Of a stretch of DNA of 64,000 bases, positions 19,901-29,166 are shown piece by piece. The stretch is from Candidatus Phytoplasma australasiaticum subsp. taiwanense (GTDB lineage: Bacteria > Bacillota_I > Bacilli_A > Acholeplasmatales > Acholeplasmataceae), in the NCBI GenBank assembly GCA_001307505.2, contig CP040925.1, positions 1-64,000 on the forward strand. The letters are read 5' to 3'. The position numbers were made by a program, and so were the translations under genes. The notes beneath the pieces are model-generated. The model ran no database searches. It had not been told where the DNA came from and saw only the letters and a list, made by a program, of their open reading frames with translations. The stretch's first letter is position 1; each line of letters begins with the position of its first letter.

Positions 19901-21556
19901 AGTATAACCAAAACGCTAACATCTGAATATCAAAATTATTTACAATCCTGGCCTTTTGTTATAGATATACAACAATATCAAAAAAAGTTTAAAACTATAT
20001 TTTCTGGTTATGATTTGCCAAAAGAGAGTTGTCCTTTTTGTAATCAACCTTTTGTGAAAGATGGCCAGGATATTCCTTTTGAAACTTTTTTAGGCTTTGA
20101 TGGTAATAAAAAACCAGATATCGATTTAAATTTTTCTGGAGACTATCAAAATCAAATTCATAATTATCTTAGAGAGTTGTTGGGAGAAAATTGTGTTTTT
20201 CGGGCTGGAACTATTCAAACAGTTGCTAAACAAAATGCTTATGGTTATATTAAATCTTTTATGGAAGAAAAACAAATTATAATTCGCGATAATGAAAGAG
20301 ATCGTAGAGTGATTATGATCGAAGGAGTTAAACGTTCTACAGGTCAACATCCTGGCGGAATTGTTATTATTCCTAGTGGATTATCTATATATGATGTTAC
20401 TCCTATACAGTTTCCGGCTAATGATGTTTCTTCGGAATGGAAAACCACTCATTTTGATTATCACGCTTTAGAAAAAAATTTATTTAAGTTAGATATTTTG
20501 GGACATGATGATCCTACTTTGATTAAGTTTTTGATGGATGATGTTCTTAAAAATCCTTCTGAATTTCCTTTTAGTAGATTTCAAGATATTCCTGTTGATG
20601 ATAATCTTGTTTATGAAATTTTTGCTAATAAAGAAGATGAAATTTTTGCTAATAAAGAAGAATGCAAAACTTCTCAAGCAATTCCTGAATTTGGTACACC
20701 TTTTGTTCGTAATATGTTAAAGGAAATTTATCTAAAAGAAAAAAAATTTAATTTTTCTACTTTAGTAAAAGTATCAGGTTTATCTCATGGTACTGGTGTT
20801 TGGTCAGGTAATGCTCAAGATCAGTTGGAAGATAATAAAAGTATTTTTGATTTGATTACTTGTCGCGATGATATTTTAAATTATTTAATTTCTAAAGGGT
20901 TGAAAAAATTGATTTCTTTTGAGATTATGGAATTGGTTCGCAAAGGAAAACAAAATAATGATAGACAAAAATGGTCAGCTTTATCTAAAATAATGCGCGA
21001 GCATAATGTAAATGATTGGTATATTGAATCTTTACAAAAAATTCAGTATCTTTTTCCGAAACCACATGCTGCTGCTTATGTTTTAATGGCTTTACGAATA
21101 GCTTGGTTTAAAGTTCATGCTCCTTTACTTTTTTATAAAGGTTATTTTTCTACTAGAGTTTCTCAATTTGATTATGAAAATATGATGTTAACAACTGATA
21201 AAATAGCACAAATATTAAAAAAATCTAATGAAAAAGAAATGACATCTGTTCAAAAAGAAAAACTTCATACTTTAAAGATTGCTAAAGAAATGAAAGATAG
21301 AGGTTATAATTTTTTACCTATTGATTTAAATAAATCCGAAGCTAATCTTTTTGTTATGGAAGTATCATCTAATTCTTTAATTATGCCTTTTATTACTATT
21401 GATGGTTTAGGCCAAGTAGGGGCTAATAATATTGTTAAAGCACGTGGTGAAAAATTATTTACACAACAAGATTTTGAAAAACGAGTTAAATTAAATAAAA
21501 CTATTTTAAAAAAATTTCATGATTTAAATTTAATTCAACAATTACCTCTAGAATGA
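16988..21556 (+). CDS. polC: DNA polymerase III alpha subunit, PolC type
   Basis: About 1522 residues from the ATG at 16988 (a TTG at 16976 is in frame). PolC is the Gram-positive replicative polymerase with built-in proofreading. An N-terminal domain and OB region are followed by PHP motif EFHIHTKMSNLDAIT near residue 340. The inserted DEDD exonuclease (VLDIETTGF near 440; VLVAHNASFDIEFL; HNALFDARAT) comes next. A zinc module (CVVC...CPFC) precedes the palm signature KPDIDLNFSGDY near 1043. The C-terminal part has PHAAAYVLMALRIAWFK. Odd point: an 8-residue in-frame duplication EIFANKED/EIFANKEE at 20615-20662. Confidence 0.97.
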   Translation: MKLYSKFIKFIKNKNIRNFPLIEVVVDDKQMNSWDCFFQIEEYPEETTHFECFEKEFQNFFLKLLSEDLENFVQLQPLINVHFRILDWNLLKDDYIWKKHYQYMLDKIITNSGIDIDKKLIFFFQNTPILDLNTKKCLFKRENKIEEIFDISELKLKMHQLQKLFIKFYNFDFEFLQFDKDVISEKTVHQYKYFSNNLSKNNKNIPLFNFQDIPIVYDEMFLFYKKFPQIIIQGYIQFVIDHDKYGTFWISFYLVDPISCQDSILVKKFLSKDIKKAKRERDDLINVLREGILISAVIEIKPSKPIKDKVKSFYFNLKDYKILDKSSIFFKKTDNYIGKKRIEFHIHTKMSNLDAITSAKDYIELAEKWGHEAITFTDHDGLYAFPEIYKYIYNKNIKVILGVELDFIEEKPIFITNQEINLNKFSDFVLKNHNYVVLDIETTGFSKTRDRIISIAAVKIQNGKIIEYFDELINPGKDIKISNLIQRLTNISDEILLNKPHIKEILSKFLDFIRDCPNCVLVAHNASFDIEFLQETFKNIGLYWPLLPVIDTLTLAQKYFNKILKYFSLEKIVKSFKIKLDSEGQYHNALFDARATALIFLEMLEQLEAQKIFNFYDLQGSLDIKFERPYHVNIIVKNKKGYNNLFHLISDALTRDFIKKPRLLKSNFEKYREGLLIGSGCFDSNVFNIALYKNNYDLAKAISYYDYIEVQPPQAYRHIIYDLNGDSDFDIDNSYGLSIIKDTIIKIIKEAQRQNKIIIATGDVHYLYPYEKILREVYINAKLIGGGLHRLSKYPSKFLPDNYFLTTQEMLDSFNFISDEKLKKDLVINNTHLLNQQIEKFKFFSDQLFNIPDDMFVKNLKISSIRSEILNIVNEKILNLYGKLLHPIIKYRIEQELSVIAPKDNLENNNIVAIYYLSYLLVKKSTEDGYPVGSRGSVGASLIANILGITEINPLPPHYRCVVCKYTIMKTSITKTLTSEYQNYLQSWPFVIDIQQYQKKFKTIFSGYDLPKESCPFCNQPFVKDGQDIPFETFLGFDGNKKPDIDLNFSGDYQNQIHNYLRELLGENCVFRAGTIQTVAKQNAYGYIKSFMEEKQIIIRDNERDRRVIMIEGVKRSTGQHPGGIVIIPSGLSIYDVTPIQFPANDVSSEWKTTHFDYHALEKNLFKLDILGHDDPTLIKFLMDDVLKNPSEFPFSRFQDIPVDDNLVYEIFANKEDEIFANKEECKTSQAIPEFGTPFVRNMLKEIYLKEKKFNFSTLVKVSGLSHGTGVWSGNAQDQLEDNKSIFDLITCRDDILNYLISKGLKKLISFEIMELVRKGKQNNDRQKWSALSKIMREHNVNDWYIESLQKIQYLFPKPHAAAYVLMALRIAWFKVHAPLLFYKGYFSTRVSQFDYENMMLTTDKIAQILKKSNEKEMTSVQKEKLHTLKIAKEMKDRGYNFLPIDLNKSEANLFVMEVSSNSLIMPFITIDGLGQVGANNIVKARGEKLFTQQDFEKRVKLNKTILKKFHDLNLIQQLPLE
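20615..20662 (+). repeat. 24-base tandem duplication inside polC
   Basis: Two adjacent 24-base units, 20615-20638 and 20639-20662, differ only at the last base and encode EIFANKED then EIFANKEE. The reading frame is kept, extending a surface segment just before the conserved IPEFGTPFVRNML block. Confidence 0.85.
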
Positions 21557-21697
21557 TATTTTGTAATTTTTAAACTATCAATTAATTGTTTTATATATGT
21601 TATAATTTAATTGTATATCTTTTATAATTGATTACTTATAAAAATTAAATTAACGGCAAATTATAAACAGAATTTTAATAGATAAAAAGGTGATCTT

Positions 21698-23047
21698 ATG
21701 AATAAAAAGATGAAAGTTATAGTGGTTGGTTGTACTCATTCAGGCACTGCAGCTGTTAAGACTATTCGAAAAACTTATCCATATGATAATATTGATATTA
21801 CCGTTTATGAAAGAAATAATAATGTTTCGTTTTTATCCTGTGGTATAGCTTTATATATTGGTGGAGTTGTTCAAGATAAAAAAGGTTTATTTTATTCTAA
21901 TGCTCAGGAATTGTCTACATTAGGGATAAATATGCGGTTAGAACATGAAGTATTGCGGATTGATTTTGATCAAAAAAAAATTTTGGTTAAAAATTTACAA
22001 ACTAATGAAGAATTTTTCGATTATTTTGACAAATTAATTTTATCTACAGGTTCTTGGCCGGTAATTCCGAAATTGGAAGGAATTGATTCTAAAAACTTAT
22101 TTTTATGCAAAAATTTTGATCATGCGAATGAAATTATTAAATATGCTAAAAATGTTAATAATATTACCATTGTAGGTGCTGGTTATATTGGTGTTGAGTT
22201 AGCTGAAGCTTTTTCTTTGCAAAACAAAAAAGTTGTTTTAATTGATGCCGAAGATAGGATTATGTCTAAATATTTAGATGTTGAATTTACTAAACCTGCT
22301 CAACAACAATTTGCAAATCACCATGTTGATTTAGCTTTAGGACAAAAAGTTTCTCAATTTATTACTAAAGATGGATTAGTTACTCATGTTAAAACTAATA
22401 AAGATATTTTTGCTACAGAAATGGTTATTTTATGTATTAGTTTTCTTCCTAATTCAAGTATTGCTAATGGTTATTTAAAAACATCACCTAACGGCGCTTT
22501 TATTGTAAATGATTTTTTACAAACCTCCCATCCTGATGTTTACGCTTGCGGTGATTGCATTAATGTATTATATAATCCTTTAATGGATTATAAATATATT
22601 CCTTTGGCTACAAATGCTGTTAAAACAGGAACTATTGTAGGTTTAAATATTAAACATAATAGAATAGCGTTTTCTGGAGTTCAAGGCACTAGTGCTATTA
22701 AAATATATGAACTTAATATTGCTTCTACGGGAATTACGGAATATGTAGCTTCACAATTAAAATTGAATTATGATGTTGAAGTTATTAAAGATGCCGATAA
22801 ACCTGAATTTATGCCAGATTATAATGGAGTTATTTTTAAAATTGTATTTGAAAAAAATACTAAAAAAATTTTAGGTGGCCAGATTTTATCTAAATCTAAT
22901 TTGTTAGAACAGATTAATACTTTGAGTTTATGTATTCAAAAACAAATGACTGTAGATAATTTATTTTCTATTGATTCTTATTTTAATCCTCATTATAATA
23001 AACCTTTTAGTTTATTTCAATTAGCGACTTTAAGATGTTTAAAATAA
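21698..23047 (+). CDS. nox: FAD-dependent NADH oxidase (water-forming Nox family)
   Basis: 449 residues of the pyridine nucleotide-disulfide oxidoreductase fold. N-terminal FAD motif VVGCTHSGTAAVKTI; redox cysteine in FLSCGIALYIGG (Cys near 48), as in Nox and NADH peroxidase; NAD-binding motif ITIVGAGYIGVELAEAF near 160; second FAD motif VYACGDCINV near 285. The family reoxidises NADH, typically reducing O2 to water through a Cys-sulfenic acid. CoA-disulfide reductase is a close alternative. An AAAAGGTGAT ribosome binding site precedes the ATG. Confidence 0.9.
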   Translation: MNKKMKVIVVGCTHSGTAAVKTIRKTYPYDNIDITVYERNNNVSFLSCGIALYIGGVVQDKKGLFYSNAQELSTLGINMRLEHEVLRIDFDQKKILVKNLQTNEEFFDYFDKLILSTGSWPVIPKLEGIDSKNLFLCKNFDHANEIIKYAKNVNNITIVGAGYIGVELAEAFSLQNKKVVLIDAEDRIMSKYLDVEFTKPAQQQFANHHVDLALGQKVSQFITKDGLVTHVKTNKDIFATEMVILCISFLPNSSIANGYLKTSPNGAFIVNDFLQTSHPDVYACGDCINVLYNPLMDYKYIPLATNAVKTGTIVGLNIKHNRIAFSGVQGTSAIKIYELNIASTGITEYVASQLKLNYDVEVIKDADKPEFMPDYNGVIFKIVFEKNTKKILGGQILSKSNLLEQINTLSLCIQKQMTVDNLFSIDSYFNPHYNKPFSLFQLATLRCLK

Positions 23048-23186
23048 TTTAAATTTTCTTATGATATTTAATTTTATAAAAAACTTTTTTAAATTAGTTC
23101 TTCTTTGGTTTGAATAAAATAGTTAAAATCATATTTTATTTTCTTATAATTTTATCGGAAACGACTTGTTAGAGGGGTTTTATATT

Positions 23187-23501
23187 ATGTTTTTCAAATT
23201 ATTTAATATGCTTTTTTTTATAGCTTTTAATATTTTTGTAGCTTTATGTGGTACTCTTTTATATAAAAAAGCTTTAGAAAATGAATCTATTTACCAAAAT
23301 AAAATTGATTTTGCTTCAAGAATAGTTGATGTTTATAAAAAAAATGATGAACTTAAAAATACAATTTTGAAGCAAACAGATTTTGTTATTACAAAATATG
23401 ATAAATTATTACATTATTGGTTAAAATTTATTAATTCATCTGTTACTTTTTTACATAATTTGAATAATGATTTTTTAACTTCTTTATTACCTAAATCTTG
23501 A
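23187..23501 (+). CDS. Small N-terminally membrane-anchored hypothetical protein
   Basis: About 104 residues from the ATG at 23187, chosen because AGAGGGG lies just upstream; an upstream TTG at 23166 precedes that site. One hydrophobic segment at about 3-27 (FFKLFNMLFFIAFNIFVALCGTLL) is followed by a helical, moderately charged tail ending LLPKS. No family recognised. A terminator follows. Confidence 0.6.
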   Translation: MFFKLFNMLFFIAFNIFVALCGTLLYKKALENESIYQNKIDFASRIVDVYKKNDELKNTILKQTDFVITKYDKLLHYWLKFINSSVTFLHNLNNDFLTSLLPKS

Positions 23502-23535
23502 TATTTTGATTTTAATTAATATATAAATTAAAAAA

Positions 23536-23571
23536 ATAATCAATATTTATTTATTGATTATATTTTTTTTT
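23536..23571 (+). terminator. Rho-independent terminator
   Basis: Stem ATAATCAATA / TATTGATTAT, six-base loop, then A and nine T. It separates the small membrane protein gene from the tmRNA. Confidence 0.75.
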
Positions 23572-23587
23572 AAATTAAAATATAGAC

Positions 23588-23994
23588 GGGGATGTTTATT
23601 GGTTTCGCCAAAATTAAAAGGTTTTATTTGTCATAACTTGGTTACGCAAGTAAAAACGTTCGAGGTTTTTAATAAACGGCAATAAAGAAAATAAAAATAG
23701 TCAACATGACTATAAATCCGGTTTTTTTGTTAATGATTTAACAGAATCTGGTTTGGTTCACGCAACAGCTTAAATATAATTATATTTATATAATTTTATT
23801 TTGTTTTTTATTAATTAATTTTGATAATATCTAGGTAAATTATTGATTTACTTGGATGTTTGATTTGTATTTTTAAATTTTAAATTTATTAAATATTTTT
23901 TTGTTTGTTTTTAGAATATAAAACAAAATAATTATGTACAACAAATAAAACTAATTAATTTTGTACAGGGGTTCGAATCCCCTCATCTCCACCA
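23588..23994 (+). ncRNA. ssrA: Transfer-messenger RNA (tmRNA)
   Basis: The 5' end GGGGATG pairs with CATCTCC near the 3' end (one G.T), followed by A and encoded CCA. The T-arm GGGGTTCGAATCCCC is canonical. Length 407 bases. An internal ORF consistent with the proteolysis tag starts at GGC in AACGGCAATAAAG and ends GCAACAGCTTAA. It reads GNKENKN... to ...VHATA, about 31 residues, with a small hydrophobic/alanine terminus as expected for a degradation tag. The resume codon is inferred from Bacillus-type tags starting GK/GN. A shorter reading after AATAGTC would give a stop at GATTTAA. Confidence 0.92.
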
Positions 23995-24459
23995 ATTTGT
24001 TTATATTTTTGTGCTTTCTAATAAATTTTAAATTTTTTATGCTTGTTTTATATAATTATTTTTTGTAGATATTCCTTAAATAAGTAAAATATTTTTATTT
24101 AAAAAATTAATTTAATGATTTTTTTGATTTAAAAATTATTTAATTATTTTAAAATGTTTTGGTATTTAAAATATATAACGAATTGTTTTATATTATTTTT
24201 TAATAAATGATTTTGTTTATTTTTTGAATAATGTTAAAGAATTGAAATATTTTTAAATAATTAATTTTTTGATTTTTATAAATTTTATTAAATAAATTTA
24301 TTGTTTATAATTTTTAAAATAATTTTTTTAAAAAATAGAAAATTTATTTATATATTTTGTATTTTTGAATGCTTTGGATAATTCATTAAAAATTTAATAA
24401 AATGATTTATTTTTTAATTAATATATTTTGTAATGATAAATATATTAATTTTTAAACAA
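23995..24459. other. 465-base AT-rich gap, no feature seen
   Basis: Between tmRNA and the convergent nitroreductase gene. Almost pure A/T with many short inverted repeats and no ORF or RNA motif I can support. The minus-strand nitroreductase would terminate into it. Confidence 0.5.
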
Positions 24460-25077
24460 TTATAAAAAATTAACAAAATCATTTATATCTAGTTTAAATG
24501 GTGATGAGTTATTAATATTTGGAGTTATTTTATCATTATGATTTTTTCGACCTACAGCTATTAAAATAATAGGTATATATTTTTTGTCTATATTGAATAA
24601 TTCGTTTAATTTATTAAAATGGCAACCTCCCATAAAACAGGTATTATAACTAGAGTTTTGTAAAGTCATAACGAGGTTACATGCGATTAAACCGCATTCA
24701 AAAAAAATTTCATTTTTTAATTTTTGCTTATTCATATTATGATAATGTTTTTTAATTTGTTTTAAAATAATTTCTTTTTGCTCTGATGAAATAATTTTAT
24801 TTTTTAATTTATTTTCATAAATATATTGGGATTTTTCGACTTTTTGTATATTCCCGCACAATAATACGATAGCAGAACTATTTTGAGTTTGTTGAAGATT
24901 ACCTATCATATATTTTTGTAATTTTTTTTTATTTTCGCTTGTACTAATAATAAAAAAATGCCATGGTTGCAAATCAAAAGAGGAAGGTGTAAAGCGAATT
25001 TCGTTAAAAATTTTTTTCCAAATTTCTTTAGAAATTTGGTAATTAGGATCAAAAGATCTAATAGTTTTAATTTTCAT
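24460..25077 (-). CDS. Nitroreductase family protein (FMN-dependent)
   Basis: 205 residues. Nitroreductase-fold motifs: a short first helix with IRSFDPNYQISKEIWKKI, then RFTPSSFDLQPWHFFII (S-S-x-N/D-x-QPW-x-F phosphate-binding block) near residue 30. A middle segment FFECGLIACNLVMTLQ matches the D/C-G-x-A-x-x-N-L helix, and PIILIAVGRKNHNDK is near the C-terminus. The family reduces quinones or nitro compounds using NAD(P)H and FMN. A TAAAGGA-type ribosome binding site lies seven bases upstream. It is divergent from the following jetA-like gene. Confidence 0.88.
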   Translation of the reverse strand: MKIKTIRSFDPNYQISKEIWKKIFNEIRFTPSSFDLQPWHFFIISTSENKKKLQKYMIGNLQQTQNSSAIVLLCGNIQKVEKSQYIYENKLKNKIISSEQKEIILKQIKKHYHNMNKQKLKNEIFFECGLIACNLVMTLQNSSYNTCFMGGCHFNKLNELFNIDKKYIPIILIAVGRKNHNDKITPNINNSSPFKLDINDFVNFL

Positions 25078-25253
25078 TTTATTAATCCTTTATTTAAATT
25101 TTAATTTTTTTAATATTTTTTTATATTTTATATCATTTAAGACAATGTATTTTAACAAATTTTAATAATTGATAATAAAAATTTTAAATTAATATTTTAT
25201 TTTAATTAATAAAATGCAATAAATAAATTAGAAAGGTTTTTGGATTATAAAAG

Positions 25254-26624
25254 ATGTCTCAAAAATTGTTTGATATTTTGCCATTAAATTTTTTTAATTT
25301 ATTATCTTCTTCTCATAAAGAAATTTATTTAGATTGTCTTTTTATTTTGGCTGATTTAGCTAATAACGAATTTGATGGATATATTGAAAAAAATTTAGCT
25401 ATTTCTGTATTAGAAAATTATTTTAGCGATAAAAATAATATTTTTTTGGATGAAGATATGGATTCTCAAGCTATAATTAATGCGAAACAGAAAGCTTCTA
25501 AAATTATTTATTTATTGAAAAAATATGGATGGATTGGTGAAGAAAAAATTGGTTATAATACCGATTGTTTAAGTTTTTTTGATTATAGTTTAGAAATGAT
25601 TCATTTTTTTAAAAAAACTATTAATCAAGTTAAACCAGAGTCAATCGGTAATATCTATAGTATTTATGCTTTATTAAAATCTTTGTTGATTGAAAAAAAT
25701 TATGCTAATTTTTATGAAGCTTTGATTAAAACACAAAATATTCTATGGAAATTAAAAATTTTAAAATCTAATATTTATCGTTTTTATTATCATTTGTTAA
25801 ATTCTAAAAATTATATTAATACACAATATTTATTGTCTCAATTATTAAGAAATTATAAAAAAAATTTTTTCGATTCTTCTTATTATTGGTTAAAAACATC
25901 AGATAATTTTTTCAAATATCGCAGATATATTAATTTATTTTTAAACAAATTAGAAGATTATCATATATATATAAAAACTTTAAGTGAACAATTATGCGTT
26001 ATTAATCGAAAAAGTTTAGAAGAAAATATTACATTAATAAAAGAACAAATTGAACAAATGAAATTAAATTTAAAAATTGCTGATAGATTAATAGAGATTA
26101 TTGATATCAAAAACGAACAATATTTACAAATCATTTGTCAAAGAATTTTATTTTTTGATAATAAAAAAGATCATTTAATACATACATTAATTGGTGGTAT
26201 TAAATTAATCAATGATTATGTTTTCGAATATGATTATTTATTTAATTTTAGTTATATTCATAATTTAGATCAATTTTCTTTTTATAAACCTCGTCGTCAT
26301 AAACAAAGTTTGGTTATTAATAAATTAAATTTAATTTCAGAAAAAACGAAAAATTTTTTAGAAAGTAAAAAAAAATCTTTGTTAAATAAAGATCATTTTT
26401 ATACGAAAAAAAATATTCTTAAATTTGTTCAAAATTTAAAATTTAATAAAAATTGTTATTTAGCTTCGAATATTAGTTTAGAAAAGCCTCAAGATTTATC
26501 TAGGTTAATTTTAATTCGATTATATTCTTTAAAATTAATTAATTTTTATTCTATTAAATCTGTTAATCAGAGAATCATAGTCAATAATATTACTTTTTCT
26601 AATTTTTTAATAATTAGAAAATAA
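25254..26624 (+). CDS. JetA-like (Wadjet kleisin-type) protein, orphan
   Basis: 456 residues. It resembles the Firmicutes family annotated as Wadjet JetA / DUF5716. It begins KLFDILPLNFFNLLSSSHKEIYLDCLF. The winged-helix-like block KASKIIYLLKKYGWIGEE is followed by NIYSIYALLKSLL near 140. The block YYWLKTSDNFFKYRRYINLFL near 210 and EIIDIKNEQYLQIICQRILFF near 280 are family-like. JetA is the MukF/kleisin-like subunit of the JetABCD anti-plasmid SMC complex. No JetB, JetC or JetD partner is nearby; neighbours are a nitroreductase and dnaX. Assignment is from remembered family pattern and needs an HMM search. AGAAAGG lies 17 bases before the ATG, rather far. Confidence 0.6.
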   Translation: MSQKLFDILPLNFFNLLSSSHKEIYLDCLFILADLANNEFDGYIEKNLAISVLENYFSDKNNIFLDEDMDSQAIINAKQKASKIIYLLKKYGWIGEEKIGYNTDCLSFFDYSLEMIHFFKKTINQVKPESIGNIYSIYALLKSLLIEKNYANFYEALIKTQNILWKLKILKSNIYRFYYHLLNSKNYINTQYLLSQLLRNYKKNFFDSSYYWLKTSDNFFKYRRYINLFLNKLEDYHIYIKTLSEQLCVINRKSLEENITLIKEQIEQMKLNLKIADRLIEIIDIKNEQYLQIICQRILFFDNKKDHLIHTLIGGIKLINDYVFEYDYLFNFSYIHNLDQFSFYKPRRHKQSLVINKLNLISEKTKNFLESKKKSLLNKDHFYTKKNILKFVQNLKFNKNCYLASNISLEKPQDLSRLILIRLYSLKLINFYSIKSVNQRIIVNNITFSNFLIIRK

Positions 26625-26783
26625 TCTTGCTTATTATAGATATTTATTAATTAATTTTTTAATTATATTAACTAATATTGCTATTATTTGATATTAAATT
26701 TATAAATATTCATGGTTATTTAATTCAATAATTAAGTAAAATTTAAAAAAATAATTATATATTCAAAAAGGTGTTATTAAGTT

Positions 26784-28625
26784 ATGACTTATTTATCTTT
26801 ATATCGTAAATATAGACCTCAAAATTTTCAAAATATTATTGGTCAAGATATTATTGTTCAAACTTTAAAAAATGCTATTAAATATTGTAGGATAAATCAT
26901 TGTTATTTGTTTAGTGGCGATAAAGGTGTAGGAAAAACAACTTTAGCTAAAAATTTGGCTAAAACTATTAATTGTTTAGATAATTCTGGTTTAGATTGTT
27001 GTAATTTATGTAAATCTTGTATGAGTATTAATCAAAAAAATAATTTAGATTTGATCGAAATAGATGGTGCTTCTTATAATGGTGTAGATGAAATTCGAGA
27101 ATTACAAGATACTTCAAAATATAAACCAATTTTGGGAAAATATAAAATTTATATCATTGATGAAGTACATGTATTATCTTATAATGCTTTCAACGCTTTG
27201 CTAAAGCTATTAGAAGATCCTCCTGTTAAAATTATTTTTATTTTAATTACTAGTGAATTTGATAAAATTCCTAAAACTATTATTTCTCGTGCTCAACATT
27301 TCGGATTAAAACATATTACAGTTGAAGCAATTAGGAAACAATTGGAAGTTATATCTATTCAAGAACATATTGATATTGATATAGATGCTTTATATCAAAT
27401 TGCTATTTCTTCAAAAGGTAGTATGAGAGATGCTTTGAATAGATTAGAACAAGTTAGTACTTACTATTATAATAGTCATATTAGTGTCGAAGAAGTCTCT
27501 AAAATTTTAGGATTAGTTTCTAAATTTCAAATGAAGAAATTAATCGATTACATATTATATGGTAATGTTGTTACGATGATTGATTTTTTAGACAATCTTT
27601 TACAACCACATGTAGATATTTTTTTATTTATGGAAGATTTAATAGGGTTTTTTTTAACTTTGTTTATTCAAGAATGGAAAGATACTGATAATAATTTTCA
27701 AATAATATTTAAGAATTTAAGCATTAATGAAAAAGATAAATTTTTTATTTTTTTATTTAATTGGAAAAATACTATTAAAAATACTATTCATAAAAAAAAA
27801 TATTTTATTATTAAATGCATCCAATTAAAACAATTTTTAAGTTTGTATAAAGGAAATAATGCTTTAGAAGATCAGGAAATTATTTATAATGAAAATATTA
27901 CTGCAAAAAGATTTCCAAATACTATGGAATTATTATCAACAAAAAAGATTTTAGCTACTTCTTGCGTAAATAATATTAGTCTACCTACTTCTGATGTTTT
28001 TGAATGTGCTTGTATGAAGTCCAGTTCTTCTTGTTCAATGATTAGTAAGACATTAGATAGTTTTTTATATGGATTAAAACAAATTTTAATAACACCTGAT
28101 AATCAAATAACTCAAAAAATTAAAAAAAATTGGTGCCGATTAATGAAAATTTCGGATAAAAATTTGGAAATGGCTGCAATTTGTTTATATAAAAGTAAAC
28201 TATGTTTAATTAATATTAATAAAGAATGGTTAATTTCTTGTTCAAGTGTAGAAGAATATCAACAGTTACTTAAGCCGCATATCAAAAATAAAATAAAAAT
28301 TATTTTAAATAAAAAAAATAAATTAATGAAAGAGTATTTTGTAATTTTGCATCAAGATTGGGAACAAAAATTATTACCTATTTATGAAAGATATCAAAAA
28401 ACTCGTCATATGTGTGATTTAGAATTGTCTAAATTAGATATTAATTTTTATTTAAAATATGCTACATTCGCTTCTAAAAATAATTTTTTAGTTAAACCAA
28501 CGATGGATAACTCTAATAATTTCGAAGTTTTATGCTTGAATAATTCTAATGATTTTTCAGAAGAAAATCAATTTTTTCAGTTAGCTATTAAATATTTTGG
28601 TGCCGATAAAGTTAGATTAAAATAA
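26784..28625 (+). CDS. dnaX: DNA polymerase III gamma/tau subunit
   Basis: 613 residues. The clamp-loader ATPase begins YLSLYRKYRPQNFQNIIGQD. Walker A is GDKGVGKTTLAKNLAK near 45-60. The zinc-binding cysteines are C-NxCNLCKSC, Walker B/box is KIYIIDEVHVLSYNAFNALLKLLEDPP, and sensor 1 is FILITSEFDKIPKTIISRAQ. The arginine-finger region SRAQHF is present. The C-terminal half is diverged. ybaB follows as usual, but recR is missing from the normal dnaX-ybaB-recR trio. Confidence 0.96.
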   Translation: MTYLSLYRKYRPQNFQNIIGQDIIVQTLKNAIKYCRINHCYLFSGDKGVGKTTLAKNLAKTINCLDNSGLDCCNLCKSCMSINQKNNLDLIEIDGASYNGVDEIRELQDTSKYKPILGKYKIYIIDEVHVLSYNAFNALLKLLEDPPVKIIFILITSEFDKIPKTIISRAQHFGLKHITVEAIRKQLEVISIQEHIDIDIDALYQIAISSKGSMRDALNRLEQVSTYYYNSHISVEEVSKILGLVSKFQMKKLIDYILYGNVVTMIDFLDNLLQPHVDIFLFMEDLIGFFLTLFIQEWKDTDNNFQIIFKNLSINEKDKFFIFLFNWKNTIKNTIHKKKYFIIKCIQLKQFLSLYKGNNALEDQEIIYNENITAKRFPNTMELLSTKKILATSCVNNISLPTSDVFECACMKSSSSCSMISKTLDSFLYGLKQILITPDNQITQKIKKNWCRLMKISDKNLEMAAICLYKSKLCLININKEWLISCSSVEEYQQLLKPHIKNKIKIILNKKNKLMKEYFVILHQDWEQKLLPIYERYQKTRHMCDLELSKLDINFYLKYATFASKNNFLVKPTMDNSNNFEVLCLNNSNDFSEENQFFQLAIKYFGADKVRLK

Positions 28626-28727
28626 TTAAATTATAAAATTTTCTAAATATTCATTCTTATTATAGTTATAATATAATATTGATTGACAGATTAAAATAAT
28701 AATTTAGAATAAGGAACGGAATGTAAT

Positions 28728-29000
28728 ATGTTCGAAAAATTAAAAAGAATTCAAGAATCTATTAAATATGAACAAAAAAAATTAGAATCTAGAGAGTTTA
28801 CTGCTTGTGTCGGTGACGTTATGATTGTTATGCAAGGGACCAAACAAGTAATTGATGTACGTATTCAAAATTCTCAAATTCTTAAAAATTTAGACCTATT
28901 ACAAGAAAGTATTTTATTATCTTTTAATAATGTTTTGCAACAAGTAGATAAAGCTTCTCGCGATGTTATTACGAGAGCTTCGGAATATTTAGAGTTTTAA
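28728..29000 (+). CDS. YbaB/EbfC family nucleoid-associated protein
   Basis: 90 residues. A charged N-terminal helix (LKRIQESIKYEQKKLESREF) leads to the beta-strand core (FTACVGDVMIVMQGTKQVIDVRI) and a C-terminal helix (LLQESILLSFNNVLQQVDKAS). This is the YbaB DNA-binding dimer fold. It lies 100 bases downstream of dnaX with AAGGAACGG as ribosome binding site. The recR gene that usually follows is not present. Confidence 0.87.
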   Translation: MFEKLKRIQESIKYEQKKLESREFTACVGDVMIVMQGTKQVIDVRIQNSQILKNLDLLQESILLSFNNVLQQVDKASRDVITRASEYLEF

Positions 29001-29166
29001 TAATTTTTAAATTATATGTCTTTAATTAATTATATTTTTAATCTTTCAAATTTATTTTTAACTGAAATTATAAATATTATTAACTTTAAGTGATTATTTG
29101 GAATATATAAATTAATAGTTCTGATTGTTAAAAAATGAATAAAATAAGAAGGTTATTTAAAATATT

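Noticed and set aside
23166-23186. Upstream TTG start for the small membrane protein
   Set aside because: Shine-Dalgarno AGAGGGG lies downstream of that TTG, supporting the ATG at 23187.
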